Shown here piece by piece: positions 33,530 through 42,199 of a stretch of 64,000 nucleotides of DNA (its first letter is position 1; the number at the start of each line of letters is the position of its first letter). The translations under genes were made by a program, and so were the position numbers. Origin of the DNA: JAGRKR01 sp041397725 (GTDB lineage: Bacteria; Pseudomonadota; Alphaproteobacteria; Rhizobiales; Hyphomicrobiaceae); assembly GCA_041397725.1 (NCBI GenBank), contig JAWKVZ010000001.1, positions 806,001 to 870,000 on the forward strand. Reading direction: 5' to 3'. Below the pieces are notes generated by a model, which was not told the DNA's origin, did no database searches, and was given only the letters and a program-made list of their open reading frames with translations.

Positions 33530-34519
33530 ATGACGATCCCACACAAGACCAGACCTGCCAGGGCTGCGCTGCTGCTGGCCGCCGCCGCGCTCGCACTCAC
33601 TGGCGCGCGAGCCGAGGCCGCCGACAAGTATCCGTCGAAGACGATCGAGGTCATCACCCACGCCGGCGCCGGCGGCGGCACGGACGTGACGACGCGCATG
33701 GTGCTCCTGCAGGCCCGGCGTCAGCTCAAGACGGACATGGTTGTCGTCAACAAGCGCGGCGGCGGCGGCGCCACGGCCATGAACTACTTCATCACCCGCC
33801 CGGCCGATGGCTACACGCTCCTCGCCTTCACGGTCGGCCACGCCGCCACCGTGGTCAGCAAGAAGACCAAGATGAAGCTCGACGACATCATCCCGGTCGC
33901 GCGCGGCACCGACGATCCCCAGATCCTCATGGTGGCCTGCAAGAAGTCGCCCTACAAGACCGCCAAGGACTTCGTCGCCGCACAGAAGACGAAGCAGCTC
34001 AGCTACGGCATCACGGGCGTCGGCACCATCGACCATGTCTCCGCGTTCATGTTCACCAAGCGCGGTGGCATGAAGGCGCCGAAGGTCATCGCCTTCAAGG
34101 GCGGCGGCGAGATCGCCACGAACCTGGTGGCCGGCAACATCGACGTCGGCGTGCTCAACTACTCCGAGGCCGCTGCTCAAATCGAGGCCGGCGAGATCTG
34201 CCCGCTCGTCGTGCAGGCGACCGAACGCATGGCGCTGCTGCCCAAGGTCATGACGACCAAGGAGCTCGGCATCGATGCCCACTATTCGACGGTGCGCGGC
34301 TTCGCCGTGCTCAAGGGAACGCCGCCCGACCGCGTCGCCGCGCTCGAGAAGGGGCTCGTCGCCGCCATGAAGAACCCGGTCTATCAGGCCTATCTCAAGA
34401 GCGTCGGCCTCACACCGCAGAGCGTCGGCGACGCCAAGGCCTGGGCCGCGCAGATCAAGAGCATGTCCGCCGACATGGAAGCGGCGCTGGTCGAGCTCGG
34501 CTTCATCAAGAAAAAGTAG
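33530..34519 (+). CDS. tctC: Tripartite tricarboxylate transporter substrate-binding protein (TctC/Bug family)
   Basis: A 329-residue periplasmic binding protein. Signal peptide MTIPHKTRPARAALLLAAAA cut near EA-AD; then the Bug-family pattern YPSKTIEVITHAGAGGGTDV (the beta-loop that holds a carboxylate), VNKRGGGGATA, GYTLLAF and the C-terminal KNPVYQAYLKSVGLTPQS. GGGAGG lies before the ATG at 33530. It is the first of three transporter genes (TctC, TctB, TctA). The ligand is probably a mono-, di- or tricarboxylate or a sugar acid. Confidence 0.93.
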   Translation: MTIPHKTRPARAALLLAAAALALTGARAEAADKYPSKTIEVITHAGAGGGTDVTTRMVLLQARRQLKTDMVVVNKRGGGGATAMNYFITRPADGYTLLAFTVGHAATVVSKKTKMKLDDIIPVARGTDDPQILMVACKKSPYKTAKDFVAAQKTKQLSYGITGVGTIDHVSAFMFTKRGGMKAPKVIAFKGGGEIATNLVAGNIDVGVLNYSEAAAQIEAGEICPLVVQATERMALLPKVMTTKELGIDAHYSTVRGFAVLKGTPPDRVAALEKGLVAAMKNPVYQAYLKSVGLTPQSVGDAKAWAAQIKSMSADMEAALVELGFIKKK

Positions 34520-34534
34520 CCGGAGCCCTCAGCC

Positions 34535-35056
34535 ATGTCGGAGGGTCCGTCGACGCCCACAGGCTCCGCCTCCCGGCGCGGTGACGCCGCGGAGCGGAGC
34601 CCACTCGCCGCCCTGCTGGTGCCGGGACTCATTCTGGTGTTCTGCGCCTTTGTGGCCTACCTGACCACGACGTTCGACCGGGTGCCGTCGTCACTCGCGC
34701 AGGGCATGCAGCCGGCCGACTATCCCCTCTTCCTCCTGGCACTGCTCTCCCTGCTCGCGATCGTTCTCGCCTGGCAGGAGTGGGGCAAGCCGCGCTCCCG
34801 ACGAGAGCCGTTGCCGGCGGTTTTCTGGATCACGCTCGGCCTCATCGCCGTCTTCGTCGTGCTTGCCGCCTTCGTCGATCTGTTCGTGGCCTTCTTCGTG
34901 TTCTCGTTTTCGCTGTCCTATGCCTGGGGCGAGCGGCGCCTCGGCCTGTCGCTGATCATTGCGGTGCTGACACCGGCCGCGCTCTTCTTCCTGTTCGGCC
35001 ACCTTCTCGAGGTCCGCTTTCCCCGCGGCCTCCTGACCAATCTCATCTACGGGTAA
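34535..35056 (+). CDS. tctB: Tripartite tricarboxylate transporter small membrane subunit (TctB)
   Basis: A 173-residue protein with four transmembrane segments (LLVPGLILVFCAFVAYL, PLFLLALLSLLAIVLAW, VFWITLGLIAVFVVLAAFVD and the final LIIAVLTPAALFFLFGHLL). This is the usual size and topology of TctB. A charged N-terminal segment of about 27 residues precedes TM1. It lies 15 bp after TctC and 10 bp before TctA, so the three are co-translated. Confidence 0.9.
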   Translation: MSEGPSTPTGSASRRGDAAERSPLAALLVPGLILVFCAFVAYLTTTFDRVPSSLAQGMQPADYPLFLLALLSLLAIVLAWQEWGKPRSRREPLPAVFWITLGLIAVFVVLAAFVDLFVAFFVFSFSLSYAWGERRLGLSLIIAVLTPAALFFLFGHLLEVRFPRGLLTNLIYG

Positions 35057-35066
35057 CGGGGGCATC

Positions 35067-36593
35067 ATGTTCGACGGCGCGCTCGCGGGCCTCGGCGCCC
35101 TGCTCGACATCAAGCTGCTGGCCATGATCTTCGCGGCGACCGTCGCGGGCGTGCTGATCGGCGCGCTGCCGGGGCTCGGCGCCACCAGCGGCGCGGCACT
35201 TCTTCTGCCCTTCACCGTGACGATGCCGCCTGTCCAGGCCATCGCCATCCTGGCCACGCTCTATTGCGCCGCCACCTACGCCGGCTCCATCACGGCCATC
35301 CTGATCAATACGCCCGGCACGTCTGCGGCGGCCGCCACCTGTATCGACGGATACCCTCTGGCACAGCGCGGCGAGGCCGGCCGTGCGCTCGGCATGGCGA
35401 CCGTCGCGAGCACCATCGGCGGCATCTTCAGCGTGATCGTGCTCGCCTTTTCGGCACCACTGCTCGCCAAGCTCGCCTACCAGTTCGGCCCGCCCGAATA
35501 CTTCGCACTCTCGCTGTTCGGTCTGTCGATGCTCGCCTCGATAAGCGCGGGCGGCGCCGTCAAGAACCTCATCGGAGGCGTCTTCGGCGTGCTGCTCGCC
35601 ACCATCGGCATCGACAAGATGTCGAGCGTCGAGCGTTTCACCTTCGGCAGTCCCGAACTCGCCGAGGGCATCCATTTCATTCCCGTCCTCATCGGTCTCT
35701 TCGCCCTGAGCGAACTGCTCGTCCAGTCGACGATGCTCAATCAGACCGTCGAGCGCATCGCCATGAAGGCGGTCCAGCTCCCCTCCTGGGAGGACTACAG
35801 GAGGACCTGGCGGACCATCCTGCGCTCCTGCGGCATCGGCACCTTCATCGGCGTGCTGCCGGCCGAAGGCGCCACCGTCGCCTCCATGATCGGCTACAAC
35901 GAGGCGCGACGCTGGTCGAAGAACAAGGACGAGTTCGGCAAGGGCGCGATCGAAGGCATCGCCGGTGCCGAAGCGGCCAACAACGCGGCAACCGGCGGAG
36001 CCATGGTGCCGACCCTCGCCCTCGGCATCCCCGGCAGCGCCACGACCGCCATCATTCTCGCCGCCATGCTCGTGCACGGCATCCGGCCCGGCCCCGCGCT
36101 GTTCACCCAGCAGGCCGCCTTCGTCTGGGCCATCTTCGGCGCCATGCTCATCGCCAACGTGATGTTTTTCGGCCTCGGCCTCGTCGGCGCAAAACTCTTC
36201 GCCCGCGTCACGCTCATCCCGAACACCTACCTCTGGCCGGGCGTGTTCCTCGTCTGCGTCGTCGGAGCCTACGCCCTCGATCAGTCGATGGAGGACGTCT
36301 GGATCATGCTCGTCTTCGGGCTGATCGGCTATGCCATGCGCCGGCTCGGGTTCTCGGTCGTCCCCGTCGCCATCGGCCTCATCCTCGGCGAGCTCGTCGA
36401 GACGACCCTGCGCCAGTCGCTGGTGATGTTCGACAATCAGTGGTGGAAGATGTTCACGCGACCGATCACGCTGGTGTTCTTCGTCCTCACGGCGCTCGGC
36501 CTTGCCTCACCGCTCATCTTCGGATGGCTGGAAGGCCGCTGGCGCGGCGAGGAACCCGGCAAGCGGCGCGCGGAAGGGCCGCTTTCCGAATAG
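35067..36593 (+). CDS. tctA: Tripartite tricarboxylate transporter large membrane subunit (TctA)
   Basis: A 508-residue permease with about 12 hydrophobic segments. The family signatures are GVLIGALPGLGATSGAALLLPF near residue 30, YCAATYAGSITAILINTPGT, the EGIAGAEAANNAATGGAMVP segment and LGIPGSATTAIIL, which form the substrate site. It couples uptake to the ion gradient together with TctB and TctC. The spacing within the TctCBA cluster is 10-15 bp. Confidence 0.96.
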   Translation: MFDGALAGLGALLDIKLLAMIFAATVAGVLIGALPGLGATSGAALLLPFTVTMPPVQAIAILATLYCAATYAGSITAILINTPGTSAAAATCIDGYPLAQRGEAGRALGMATVASTIGGIFSVIVLAFSAPLLAKLAYQFGPPEYFALSLFGLSMLASISAGGAVKNLIGGVFGVLLATIGIDKMSSVERFTFGSPELAEGIHFIPVLIGLFALSELLVQSTMLNQTVERIAMKAVQLPSWEDYRRTWRTILRSCGIGTFIGVLPAEGATVASMIGYNEARRWSKNKDEFGKGAIEGIAGAEAANNAATGGAMVPTLALGIPGSATTAIILAAMLVHGIRPGPALFTQQAAFVWAIFGAMLIANVMFFGLGLVGAKLFARVTLIPNTYLWPGVFLVCVVGAYALDQSMEDVWIMLVFGLIGYAMRRLGFSVVPVAIGLILGELVETTLRQSLVMFDNQWWKMFTRPITLVFFVLTALGLASPLIFGWLEGRWRGEEPGKRRAEGPLSE

Positions 36594-36632
36594 CCGAGGA
36601 CAGTCCGCCCCCTCCTGCAGGAGCACGCCCCT

Positions 36633-37664
36633 ATGCCGACCCCGACCAAGCCACGCATCGCAGTCCTGCCCGGAGATCCGAGCGGCATTGGCCCGGAGCT
36701 GGTCGCACGCCTGCTGGCCGAGCCGGGCAACACAGGCGCAACCCACATCCTCGTCGTCGGCGATGCGCATGTGGTCGAGATGGGCCAGCGCCAGGCCGGC
36801 ACGGCGACAAGGCTCGCGCACCTCAGCCAACCCGCCGCCGACTGGTGGCGCACCGCCAGCCCCGCCCTCTGCCCGATCGAGACGCTCGCTGCCGACGAAG
36901 TGCAGATCGCCGAGGCCACACTCGCCAGCGGCCGCTCCGCCCTCCGCCAGCTCGATGCCGCGCTCGACCTCGCGGCCCGCGGGATCGTGGACGGCATCCT
37001 GTTCGCGCCCTTCAACAAGGCTGCCATGCACCAGGCGGGCATGGGCGTGGAGGACGAGCACCGCTACATGGCCAAGCGGATGGGCTTCACCGGCTACATC
37101 AGCGAGATCAACGTGCTCGAAGGGCTGATGACGACGCGCGTGACCAGCCATATTCCGCTGAAGGAGGTCGCGGGCCGCATCACACGGCAAGGCATCCTCG
37201 ATGCCATTTCCCTCGCCGACGAGACCTTGAAGCGGGCCGGCCACGCCAAGCCCCGCATCGCTGTCTGCGCGCTCAACCCGCATGCCGGTGACGGCGGCAA
37301 CTTCGGACGCGAGGAAATCGACCTCATCGCGCCCACCGTGCGCGAGGCGGCCGCCCAGGGCATCGCGGCCGACGGCCCCTGGCCCTCGGACACGATCTTC
37401 CTGCGGGCACGCTCGGGAAAGGCGGATGCCGTCGTGATCATGTACCACGACCAGGGTCAGATCGCGATGAAGCTCATGGGCTTCGAGCGCGGCGTCACGG
37501 TCTCGGGCGGCCTGCCCGTGCCGGCGGCCACGCCCGCCCACGGCACCGCCTTCGACATCGCCGGCAAGGGTCAGGCGAACCCGCGCGGCATCCAGGCTGC
37601 GTTCGATCTGGTCTGCCGCATGGCGGCCGCCGCCGGCACGAGCGCCGCCGGCGCCGCAGCCTGA
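36633..37664 (+). CDS. PdxA-like NAD-dependent dehydrogenase (4-hydroxythreonine-4-phosphate dehydrogenase family)
   Basis: A 343-residue member of the PdxA family, with metal ligands in TSHIPLKEV (H), ALNPHAGDGG (H) and MYHDQGQIAMK (H). True PdxA acts in pyridoxal phosphate synthesis, but the PdxA2 branch oxidises and decarboxylates phospho-sugar acids or terephthalate-type diols. Its place 39 bp after a TctCBA transporter and near a cupin gene supports a catabolic PdxA2 role rather than cofactor synthesis. AGGAG lies 10 bases upstream of the ATG. Confidence 0.88.
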   Translation: MPTPTKPRIAVLPGDPSGIGPELVARLLAEPGNTGATHILVVGDAHVVEMGQRQAGTATRLAHLSQPAADWWRTASPALCPIETLAADEVQIAEATLASGRSALRQLDAALDLAARGIVDGILFAPFNKAAMHQAGMGVEDEHRYMAKRMGFTGYISEINVLEGLMTTRVTSHIPLKEVAGRITRQGILDAISLADETLKRAGHAKPRIAVCALNPHAGDGGNFGREEIDLIAPTVREAAAQGIAADGPWPSDTIFLRARSGKADAVVIMYHDQGQIAMKLMGFERGVTVSGGLPVPAATPAHGTAFDIAGKGQANPRGIQAAFDLVCRMAAAAGTSAAGAAA

Positions 37665-37668
37665 TGGC

Positions 37669-38199
37669 CTATCGGATGAACCGCTTCACGTAGTCGGCGC
37701 CGAGCCCGATCGACTCGTAGTGCCGCGCACACGCTTCGATGCGTGTGAAGACGTCGGCATAGCCGGTGGTCTTGCCTTCGACGTCGCAGTAGATCAGCGC
37801 GCCCGTGTTGTGGAACAGTGTGATTGATTCCGGATGCCCCGGCTCCGCCACCAGCGTGTGCACGTCGCCCGGCGGCTCGAACACGTATGAGCCGGCTACT
37901 GCCACCCAGTCATGCTCTAGGTAGCGCCAGCTCCCCTTGATGACGAAGCCGTGCACGGGCGCCGGATGGCGATGGCAGGAGACGACGCCGGCGCCGACGA
38001 ACTTGGACAGGTGGACCCAGTAGCCCTGGGATGCGTTGAGGCAGAGCGGTCGCGACCAGCGATTGGGGCCCATCGGCACCCACATCCTCGGATCGTCGTC
38101 GGCGAAGGCGTCCGCGACGAAGATCTCCTTGAGCGCAAACGGACTGATCTCGCCCTTGAAGGGCACGAGATCCTGATCACTGCCGGTGTCGTCACGCAT
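37669..38199 (-). CDS. Cupin-type dioxygenase-like protein (2,4'-dihydroxyacetophenone dioxygenase family)
   Basis: A 176-residue single-domain cupin. Metal-site histidines lie in VVSCHRHPAPVHGF and in GDVHTLV; GSYVFEPPGDVHTLV is the second cupin motif. The family includes 2,4'-dihydroxyacetophenone dioxygenase, which cleaves a C-C bond with iron, but many members are of unknown activity. GGAGGG lies before the ATG at 38199. It is convergent with the PdxA-like gene, with only 4 bases between the stops. Confidence 0.82.
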   Translation of the reverse strand: MRDDTGSDQDLVPFKGEISPFALKEIFVADAFADDDPRMWVPMGPNRWSRPLCLNASQGYWVHLSKFVGAGVVSCHRHPAPVHGFVIKGSWRYLEHDWVAVAGSYVFEPPGDVHTLVAEPGHPESITLFHNTGALIYCDVEGKTTGYADVFTRIEACARHYESIGLGADYVKRFIR

Positions 38200-38284
38200 G
38201 GGTGCTCCCTCCTGCTGTCGCCTCATCTCTCCTGGTTAGCACGCTCACCCGCGCCCAGCCCAGCCGCAGCAGGCGACGCGAGCC

Positions 38285-38863
38285 TCAGAACAGGTGGAAG
38301 GCATGGGGCGCGAAGGCGCCGATGGCCGAGAAGACCAGTCCAACGCCGCCGAGCCCGAGCGCAATCCACAGCAGTTGGACCATCGTCGTGATGACGTAGG
38401 CCGAGGCCAGCACGATGGCGATCTGGAAGCTCGCCGAGGCGATCTCGTAGTGGTGATAGCGCGCGAGCGCGGTCTTGTGCTTCTTGTCGGACTCCTTTGC
38501 CCGCCTGGCCAGCTCCTTGCGACCCTCCTGCGTCTCGGGCTCGCTGTCATAGCGCTTGGCCGCATCCTTCCAGCGCTCGATGCGCTTGGTGATGATCTTC
38601 TTGATCTCGGGGTCCTTGGCGAGCGCCTCGTCGAGCTCGAGCGTCTCCGCAGCCGTGCGCAGCGTCGTCATGCGGATCGTCTTCGCCTGGAAGAAGGCCC
38701 AGAGATTGGAGGCCTCGACGTTGTACTTGATGGCGTCCGTCTGCGCGCTCTTGCCGGCCGTCTCGGCGATCGCCAGCAGCAGCGCCAGGATCGAGATGAG
38801 GATCGCGATCTTCTTGTTGTCCGTCTCGGCGTGGCCGTGACCATGCCCATGCCCACCCGACAT
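38285..38863 (-). CDS. DUF4337 membrane protein
   Basis: A 192-residue protein with a His-rich N-terminus (GGHGHGHGHAE), one transmembrane segment (IAILISILALLLAIAE), a charged helical middle that may form a coiled coil (residues 60-135), and two C-terminal hydrophobic segments (IAIVLASAYVITTMVQLLWIA and GGVGLVFSAIGAFAP). This is the DUF4337 layout. AGGAG precedes the start. The role is unknown. The HGHGHGH run might bind metal, as is seen in other proteins with such tracts. Confidence 0.87.
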   Translation of the reverse strand: MSGGHGHGHGHAETDNKKIAILISILALLLAIAETAGKSAQTDAIKYNVEASNLWAFFQAKTIRMTTLRTAAETLELDEALAKDPEIKKIITKRIERWKDAAKRYDSEPETQEGRKELARRAKESDKKHKTALARYHHYEIASASFQIAIVLASAYVITTMVQLLWIALGLGGVGLVFSAIGAFAPHAFHLF

Positions 38864-38952
38864 CGACGCGCTCCTGTGCTGTCAGTGCTTGATCTGCCGG
38901 TCCTCTGCGCTCGTCGGCAGCCCCGGAAATTCCGAACGAGACGTTGCCGGGC

Positions 38953-39444
38953 TCAATGTCCGGCGCTCTCGTACCCCTCGATCGGCTCGGCGGGAACCGG
39001 TACGAGACCGGCCGCCTTGACGCCCATGATCGCACACGCCTCGTCCTTGTCCGAAGCGTCTCCCGAGCCGCCGACGGCGCCGACGATCCGGCCGGCCCCG
39101 TCCTTGACGAGAATGCCGCCCGGCACGGGGATCAGGCGTCCGCCCGACGTCGCCGCGAGCGCATTGAGAAACGCCGGCCGCTCCTTCAGCCGGTCGCGCG
39201 TGCCGCGGCTCGGCAGGCCCAGCGCCAGCGACGTCCAGGCCTTGCCCTGGGCGATCTCGCAGCGCAGGAAGGCGAGGCCGTCCTCGCGCTTGAAGGCGAC
39301 GAGGTGCCCCCCCGCATCGAGCACGGCGAAGGCCATCGGTGCCAGCTTCATCTCGCGCGCGGCGGCGAGCGCCGCGTCGATGATGCGCGAGGCCGCCTCC
39401 AGCGAGATGGAGGCCGGCAGGTGCTGGAGCGGAATAGCGCTCAT
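38953..39444 (-). CDS. GlcG/HbpS family protein
   Basis: A 163-residue protein of the GlcG/HbpS (DUF336) family: LEAASRIIDAALAAAREMKL, VLDAGGHLVAFKREDG, KAWTSLALGLPS, and VPGGILVKDGAGRIVGAVGGSG. HbpS relatives bind haem or small cofactors, and GlcG genes accompany glycolate and diol catabolism. It lies 21 bp downstream of an FAH-family gene and probably shares its transcript. Confidence 0.88.
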   Translation of the reverse strand: MSAIPLQHLPASISLEAASRIIDAALAAAREMKLAPMAFAVLDAGGHLVAFKREDGLAFLRCEIAQGKAWTSLALGLPSRGTRDRLKERPAFLNALAATSGGRLIPVPGGILVKDGAGRIVGAVGGSGDASDKDEACAIMGVKAAGLVPVPAEPIEGYESAGH

Positions 39445-39465
39445 GTTCGCCCCTCGCGACCGCGT

Positions 39466-40149
39466 TCAGACGACCTTGACGTCGAGATCGGCGACACCGG
39501 CCACGTGGCCGACGAGGCGATCGCCCTTCTTCACCGCGCCGACGCCCGCGGGCGTTCCGGTCATGATGAGATCGCCCGGCGCCAGTCGGAAGAGCGTCGA
39601 GAGATAGGCGATGGTATCGGGAACGTTCCAGATCATCTGCGCGAGGTCGCCGTCCTGCTTGACGACGCCGTTCACCTCGAGCCGGATGGCGCCAGACGCG
39701 GGGTGTCCGCACTTGGCGGCCGGCACGATCGCGGTCATGGGTGCGGAATGCTCGAAAGCCTTGCCGACCTCCCAGGGGCGACCGAGCTTCTTGGCTTCGC
39801 CCTGCAGGTCACGGCGCGTGAAGTCGATGCCGACGGCATAGCCGTAGACGCAGTCGAGCGCCTTGGCGGCGGCAATGTCGACCCCGCCCGACTTCAGCGC
39901 CACGACGAGCTCCAGCTCGAAGTGCACGTCCTTGGAGGCCGGCGGATAGGGAAACTCGCCCGTCGTCAGGACATTGTCCGGGTTCTTCTGGAAGAAGAAC
40001 GGTGGCTCCTTGTTGGGATCGTGCCCCATCTCGCGAGCGTGCTCGGCGTAGTTGCGGCCGACGCAGTAGATGCGATGGATGGGGAAGAGATCACTGCTGC
40101 CGACGACCGGCAGAGCCGCCTGTTTCGGCGGGGCGATAACGAAGGACAT
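39466..40149 (-). CDS. Fumarylacetoacetate hydrolase family protein, FAHD1-like
   Basis: A 227-residue short FAH enzyme (no N-terminal cap), like acylpyruvase/maleylpyruvate hydrolase (FAHD1, NagK). Conserved segments: RIYCVGRNYAEHAREMG, the metal-binding VHFELELVVALKSGG, VGIDFTRRDLQGEAK, and GDLIMTGTPAGVGAV. GAGGAG lies upstream of the ATG. The gene order is crotonase, FAH, GlcG on the minus strand, with 95 bp between crotonase and this gene. It could hydrolyse a diketo acid formed by the neighbouring dehydratase. Confidence 0.9.
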   Translation of the reverse strand: MSFVIAPPKQAALPVVGSSDLFPIHRIYCVGRNYAEHAREMGHDPNKEPPFFFQKNPDNVLTTGEFPYPPASKDVHFELELVVALKSGGVDIAAAKALDCVYGYAVGIDFTRRDLQGEAKKLGRPWEVGKAFEHSAPMTAIVPAAKCGHPASGAIRLEVNGVVKQDGDLAQMIWNVPDTIAYLSTLFRLAPGDLIMTGTPAGVGAVKKGDRLVGHVAGVADLDVKVV

Positions 40150-40244
40150 GGAAAGGCTCCTCTCGGAAAGACGCCCTCATCTAGCTTGCGGCGGCGACAA
40201 GCTCAATCGGATTCGTGCCGAGCCTGCCGCCGTCACGGCGATCG

Positions 40245-41036
40245 TCAGCGCCCCTTCCAGTCGGGCTTGCGCTTTTCGGCGAAGGCCTTGGGCCCCTCGA
40301 TGGTATCCTCGCTCTTCGTCATGGCGACAAAGGCCGGGTACGTGAGATTGCGCGTCGCCTGCTCGAGGGACGGCACGTCGAGGGAGGCCATGACCACCTG
40401 CTTGGTGGCACGGATGCTCATGGGCGAGCATTCCAGAATGAGACCGGCCCAGCGTCTCGCCTCCGTCATGAGCTGATCGTGGGGCACGACGGCGGTCACG
40501 AAGCCGAGCTCGTAGCCCTCGGCCGCCGTCACGTGCCGTCCGGTCAGCATCATGCCCATGGCCTTCTTCAGAGGAATCTGGCGCGAAAGCCGCTGCATGC
40601 CGCCAGCGCCGGCCGCCAGTCCGACCCGTGGCTCCGGCAGTGCGAAGCGGGCCTTCTCCGAGGCGATAATGAGGTCGCTCGCCAGCGCGATCTCGAAGCC
40701 GCCGCCCATCGCCACGCCGTTGACGGCGGCGATCACCGGCTTCTCGAGATCGTAACGGTTGGTCAGCCCGCCGAATCCCTTGGGCGGATGCACCGGCCGC
40801 TTGCCCGTCTTCGCCCGCAGCTCGGCGTGATACTTGAGATCGTTACCGGCGGAAAAGGCCTTGTCGCCGGCGCCGGTGACGATGGCCACCCACAGGTCGG
40901 GGTTCTCGGAGAAGGCATCGAAAACGTCCGACAACTCCTGATTGGCCATCGGATGCAGCGAGTTCATGACATCCGGCCGGTTGATCGTGACGATCATCAG
41001 CCGCCCGTCCGTCTCCACTGTGCTGTACTCACCCAT
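40245..41036 (-). CDS. Enoyl-CoA hydratase/isomerase (crotonase) family protein
   Basis: A 263-residue crotonase. The oxyanion-hole regions are AFSAGNDLKYHAEL and GVAMGGGFEIALASDLI; the acidic residue of the second active-site helix is in ALPEPRVGLAAGAGG. KAMGMMLTGRHVTAAEGYELG is a typical segment. AAAGGAG lies before the ATG at 41036. The substrate is an acyl-CoA; the neighbouring FAH and GlcG genes do not specify which one. Confidence 0.92.
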   Translation of the reverse strand: MGEYSTVETDGRLMIVTINRPDVMNSLHPMANQELSDVFDAFSENPDLWVAIVTGAGDKAFSAGNDLKYHAELRAKTGKRPVHPPKGFGGLTNRYDLEKPVIAAVNGVAMGGGFEIALASDLIIASEKARFALPEPRVGLAAGAGGMQRLSRQIPLKKAMGMMLTGRHVTAAEGYELGFVTAVVPHDQLMTEARRWAGLILECSPMSIRATKQVVMASLDVPSLEQATRNLTYPAFVAMTKSEDTIEGPKAFAEKRKPDWKGR

Positions 41037-41221
41037 GCGCGGCGCTCCTTTTCCTGTCTGGTCCCTCGGGGGCTCGAATGGCGCATGCTGCCCCGCCGGG
41101 CGGGCCGCGGCAACCCCGCCGCCACAAAGTTGCCGATACGATCTGGCTGGGTCTCGGCAACGGGCCACCTGAAACGGGCGGCCGTCCCTCTGCGTGCGGG
41201 GCTCGGGGCACTGGAGGAGTG

Positions 41222-42181
41222 ATGCGCACGCTCGTGGTCCTGCTCGCGCTCGGGCTGTCGCTGGCCGCCGGTCCTGCCGACGCCGGCAAGCGACGCCCCG
41301 CTGCGCCCAAGGATGGTTTCGCGCGGCAGAGCGACATCCTCGCCTGGATCCAGGGCTATCGCGCCAAGCGGGACGCGAGGGCGCTGCCTCGCGCCGTGCG
41401 GGCCATGAGCCGCCACGGTCTCTTCCGCGATCCCGACGCCGCGGGGCTCTACATCGGTTTCCTTGCCGGCGTCATCGCCGACAACCAGACCGAGGCCGAG
41501 ACGCTCATCGCCGGACTGTTTCCGATGCCGCCAATGGAGCAGGTCATCCTGATCCGCGCCATCGCCTACTCCGGCCTGCCGGAGTGGAAGCTCCTGCTCG
41601 GCAGGTTCGCCGAGCGCATGCCGGCCCGCATCGTGCTCATCAAGCGGTACGTGGACGGCAAGCTCAAGGTTCTGCGCGAATTGCCGCTCGACGCCAGCCC
41701 GGCGGTCATCGACGCGCACTGGGGCTACTACTACGCGACGGGCTCGTATCAGCCGCTGCAGCGCATCATCCAGGCGCTCTCGTGGTCCAATGAGAAGAGC
41801 GACGTGGAGAAGCTGACCATCGCCAGCATGGCCAAGTGGACGCTCGCAACCAACGCCCAGCGCGAGAAGGACGTGCTCGATCTCCTGAAGCTCGAGCTCG
41901 CGCACCAGCCGAAGCCGATCGCACAGCAGTTGCGGCAGATCATCGAGGCGGCGGAGACGTTCGAGACGGGCCGCATCCGCAAGGAGGCGCTCGCCGCCAT
42001 CGAGGATCTGAAGCGGCGCGGCCCCACCAAGTCGAAGTGGAACTGGGCGCGGATCGGCCAGACCGCACTCGCGCTTCTCTGCGTCGGCGCCGGCGTCACC
42101 GGCCACCAGGAAGTGGCCGTGCCGTGCGTGCTGACGGGCGCCGTGTCGGAGGCCGCCCTCAAGTTCTGGGGCGACCCCTGA
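41222..42181 (+). CDS. Exported alpha-helical hypothetical protein
   Basis: A 319-residue protein with a signal peptide (MRTLVVLLALGLSLAAGPAD, cut near ADA-GK), a largely helical body that may be a TPR/HEAT-like repeat (GLYIGFLAGVIADNQTEAET, PEWKLLLGRFAERMP) and a C-terminal hydrophobic segment (IGQTALALLCVGAGVTG) before VPCVLTGAVSEAALKF. GGAGGAG precedes the ATG. I do not recognise the family. The gene is divergent from the crotonase gene and convergent with the dehydratase. Confidence 0.75.
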   Translation: MRTLVVLLALGLSLAAGPADAGKRRPAAPKDGFARQSDILAWIQGYRAKRDARALPRAVRAMSRHGLFRDPDAAGLYIGFLAGVIADNQTEAETLIAGLFPMPPMEQVILIRAIAYSGLPEWKLLLGRFAERMPARIVLIKRYVDGKLKVLRELPLDASPAVIDAHWGYYYATGSYQPLQRIIQALSWSNEKSDVEKLTIASMAKWTLATNAQREKDVLDLLKLELAHQPKPIAQQLRQIIEAAETFETGRIRKEALAAIEDLKRRGPTKSKWNWARIGQTALALLCVGAGVTGHQEVAVPCVLTGAVSEAALKFWGDP

Positions 42182-42199
42182 AGACGACGGCGAGCCTTG

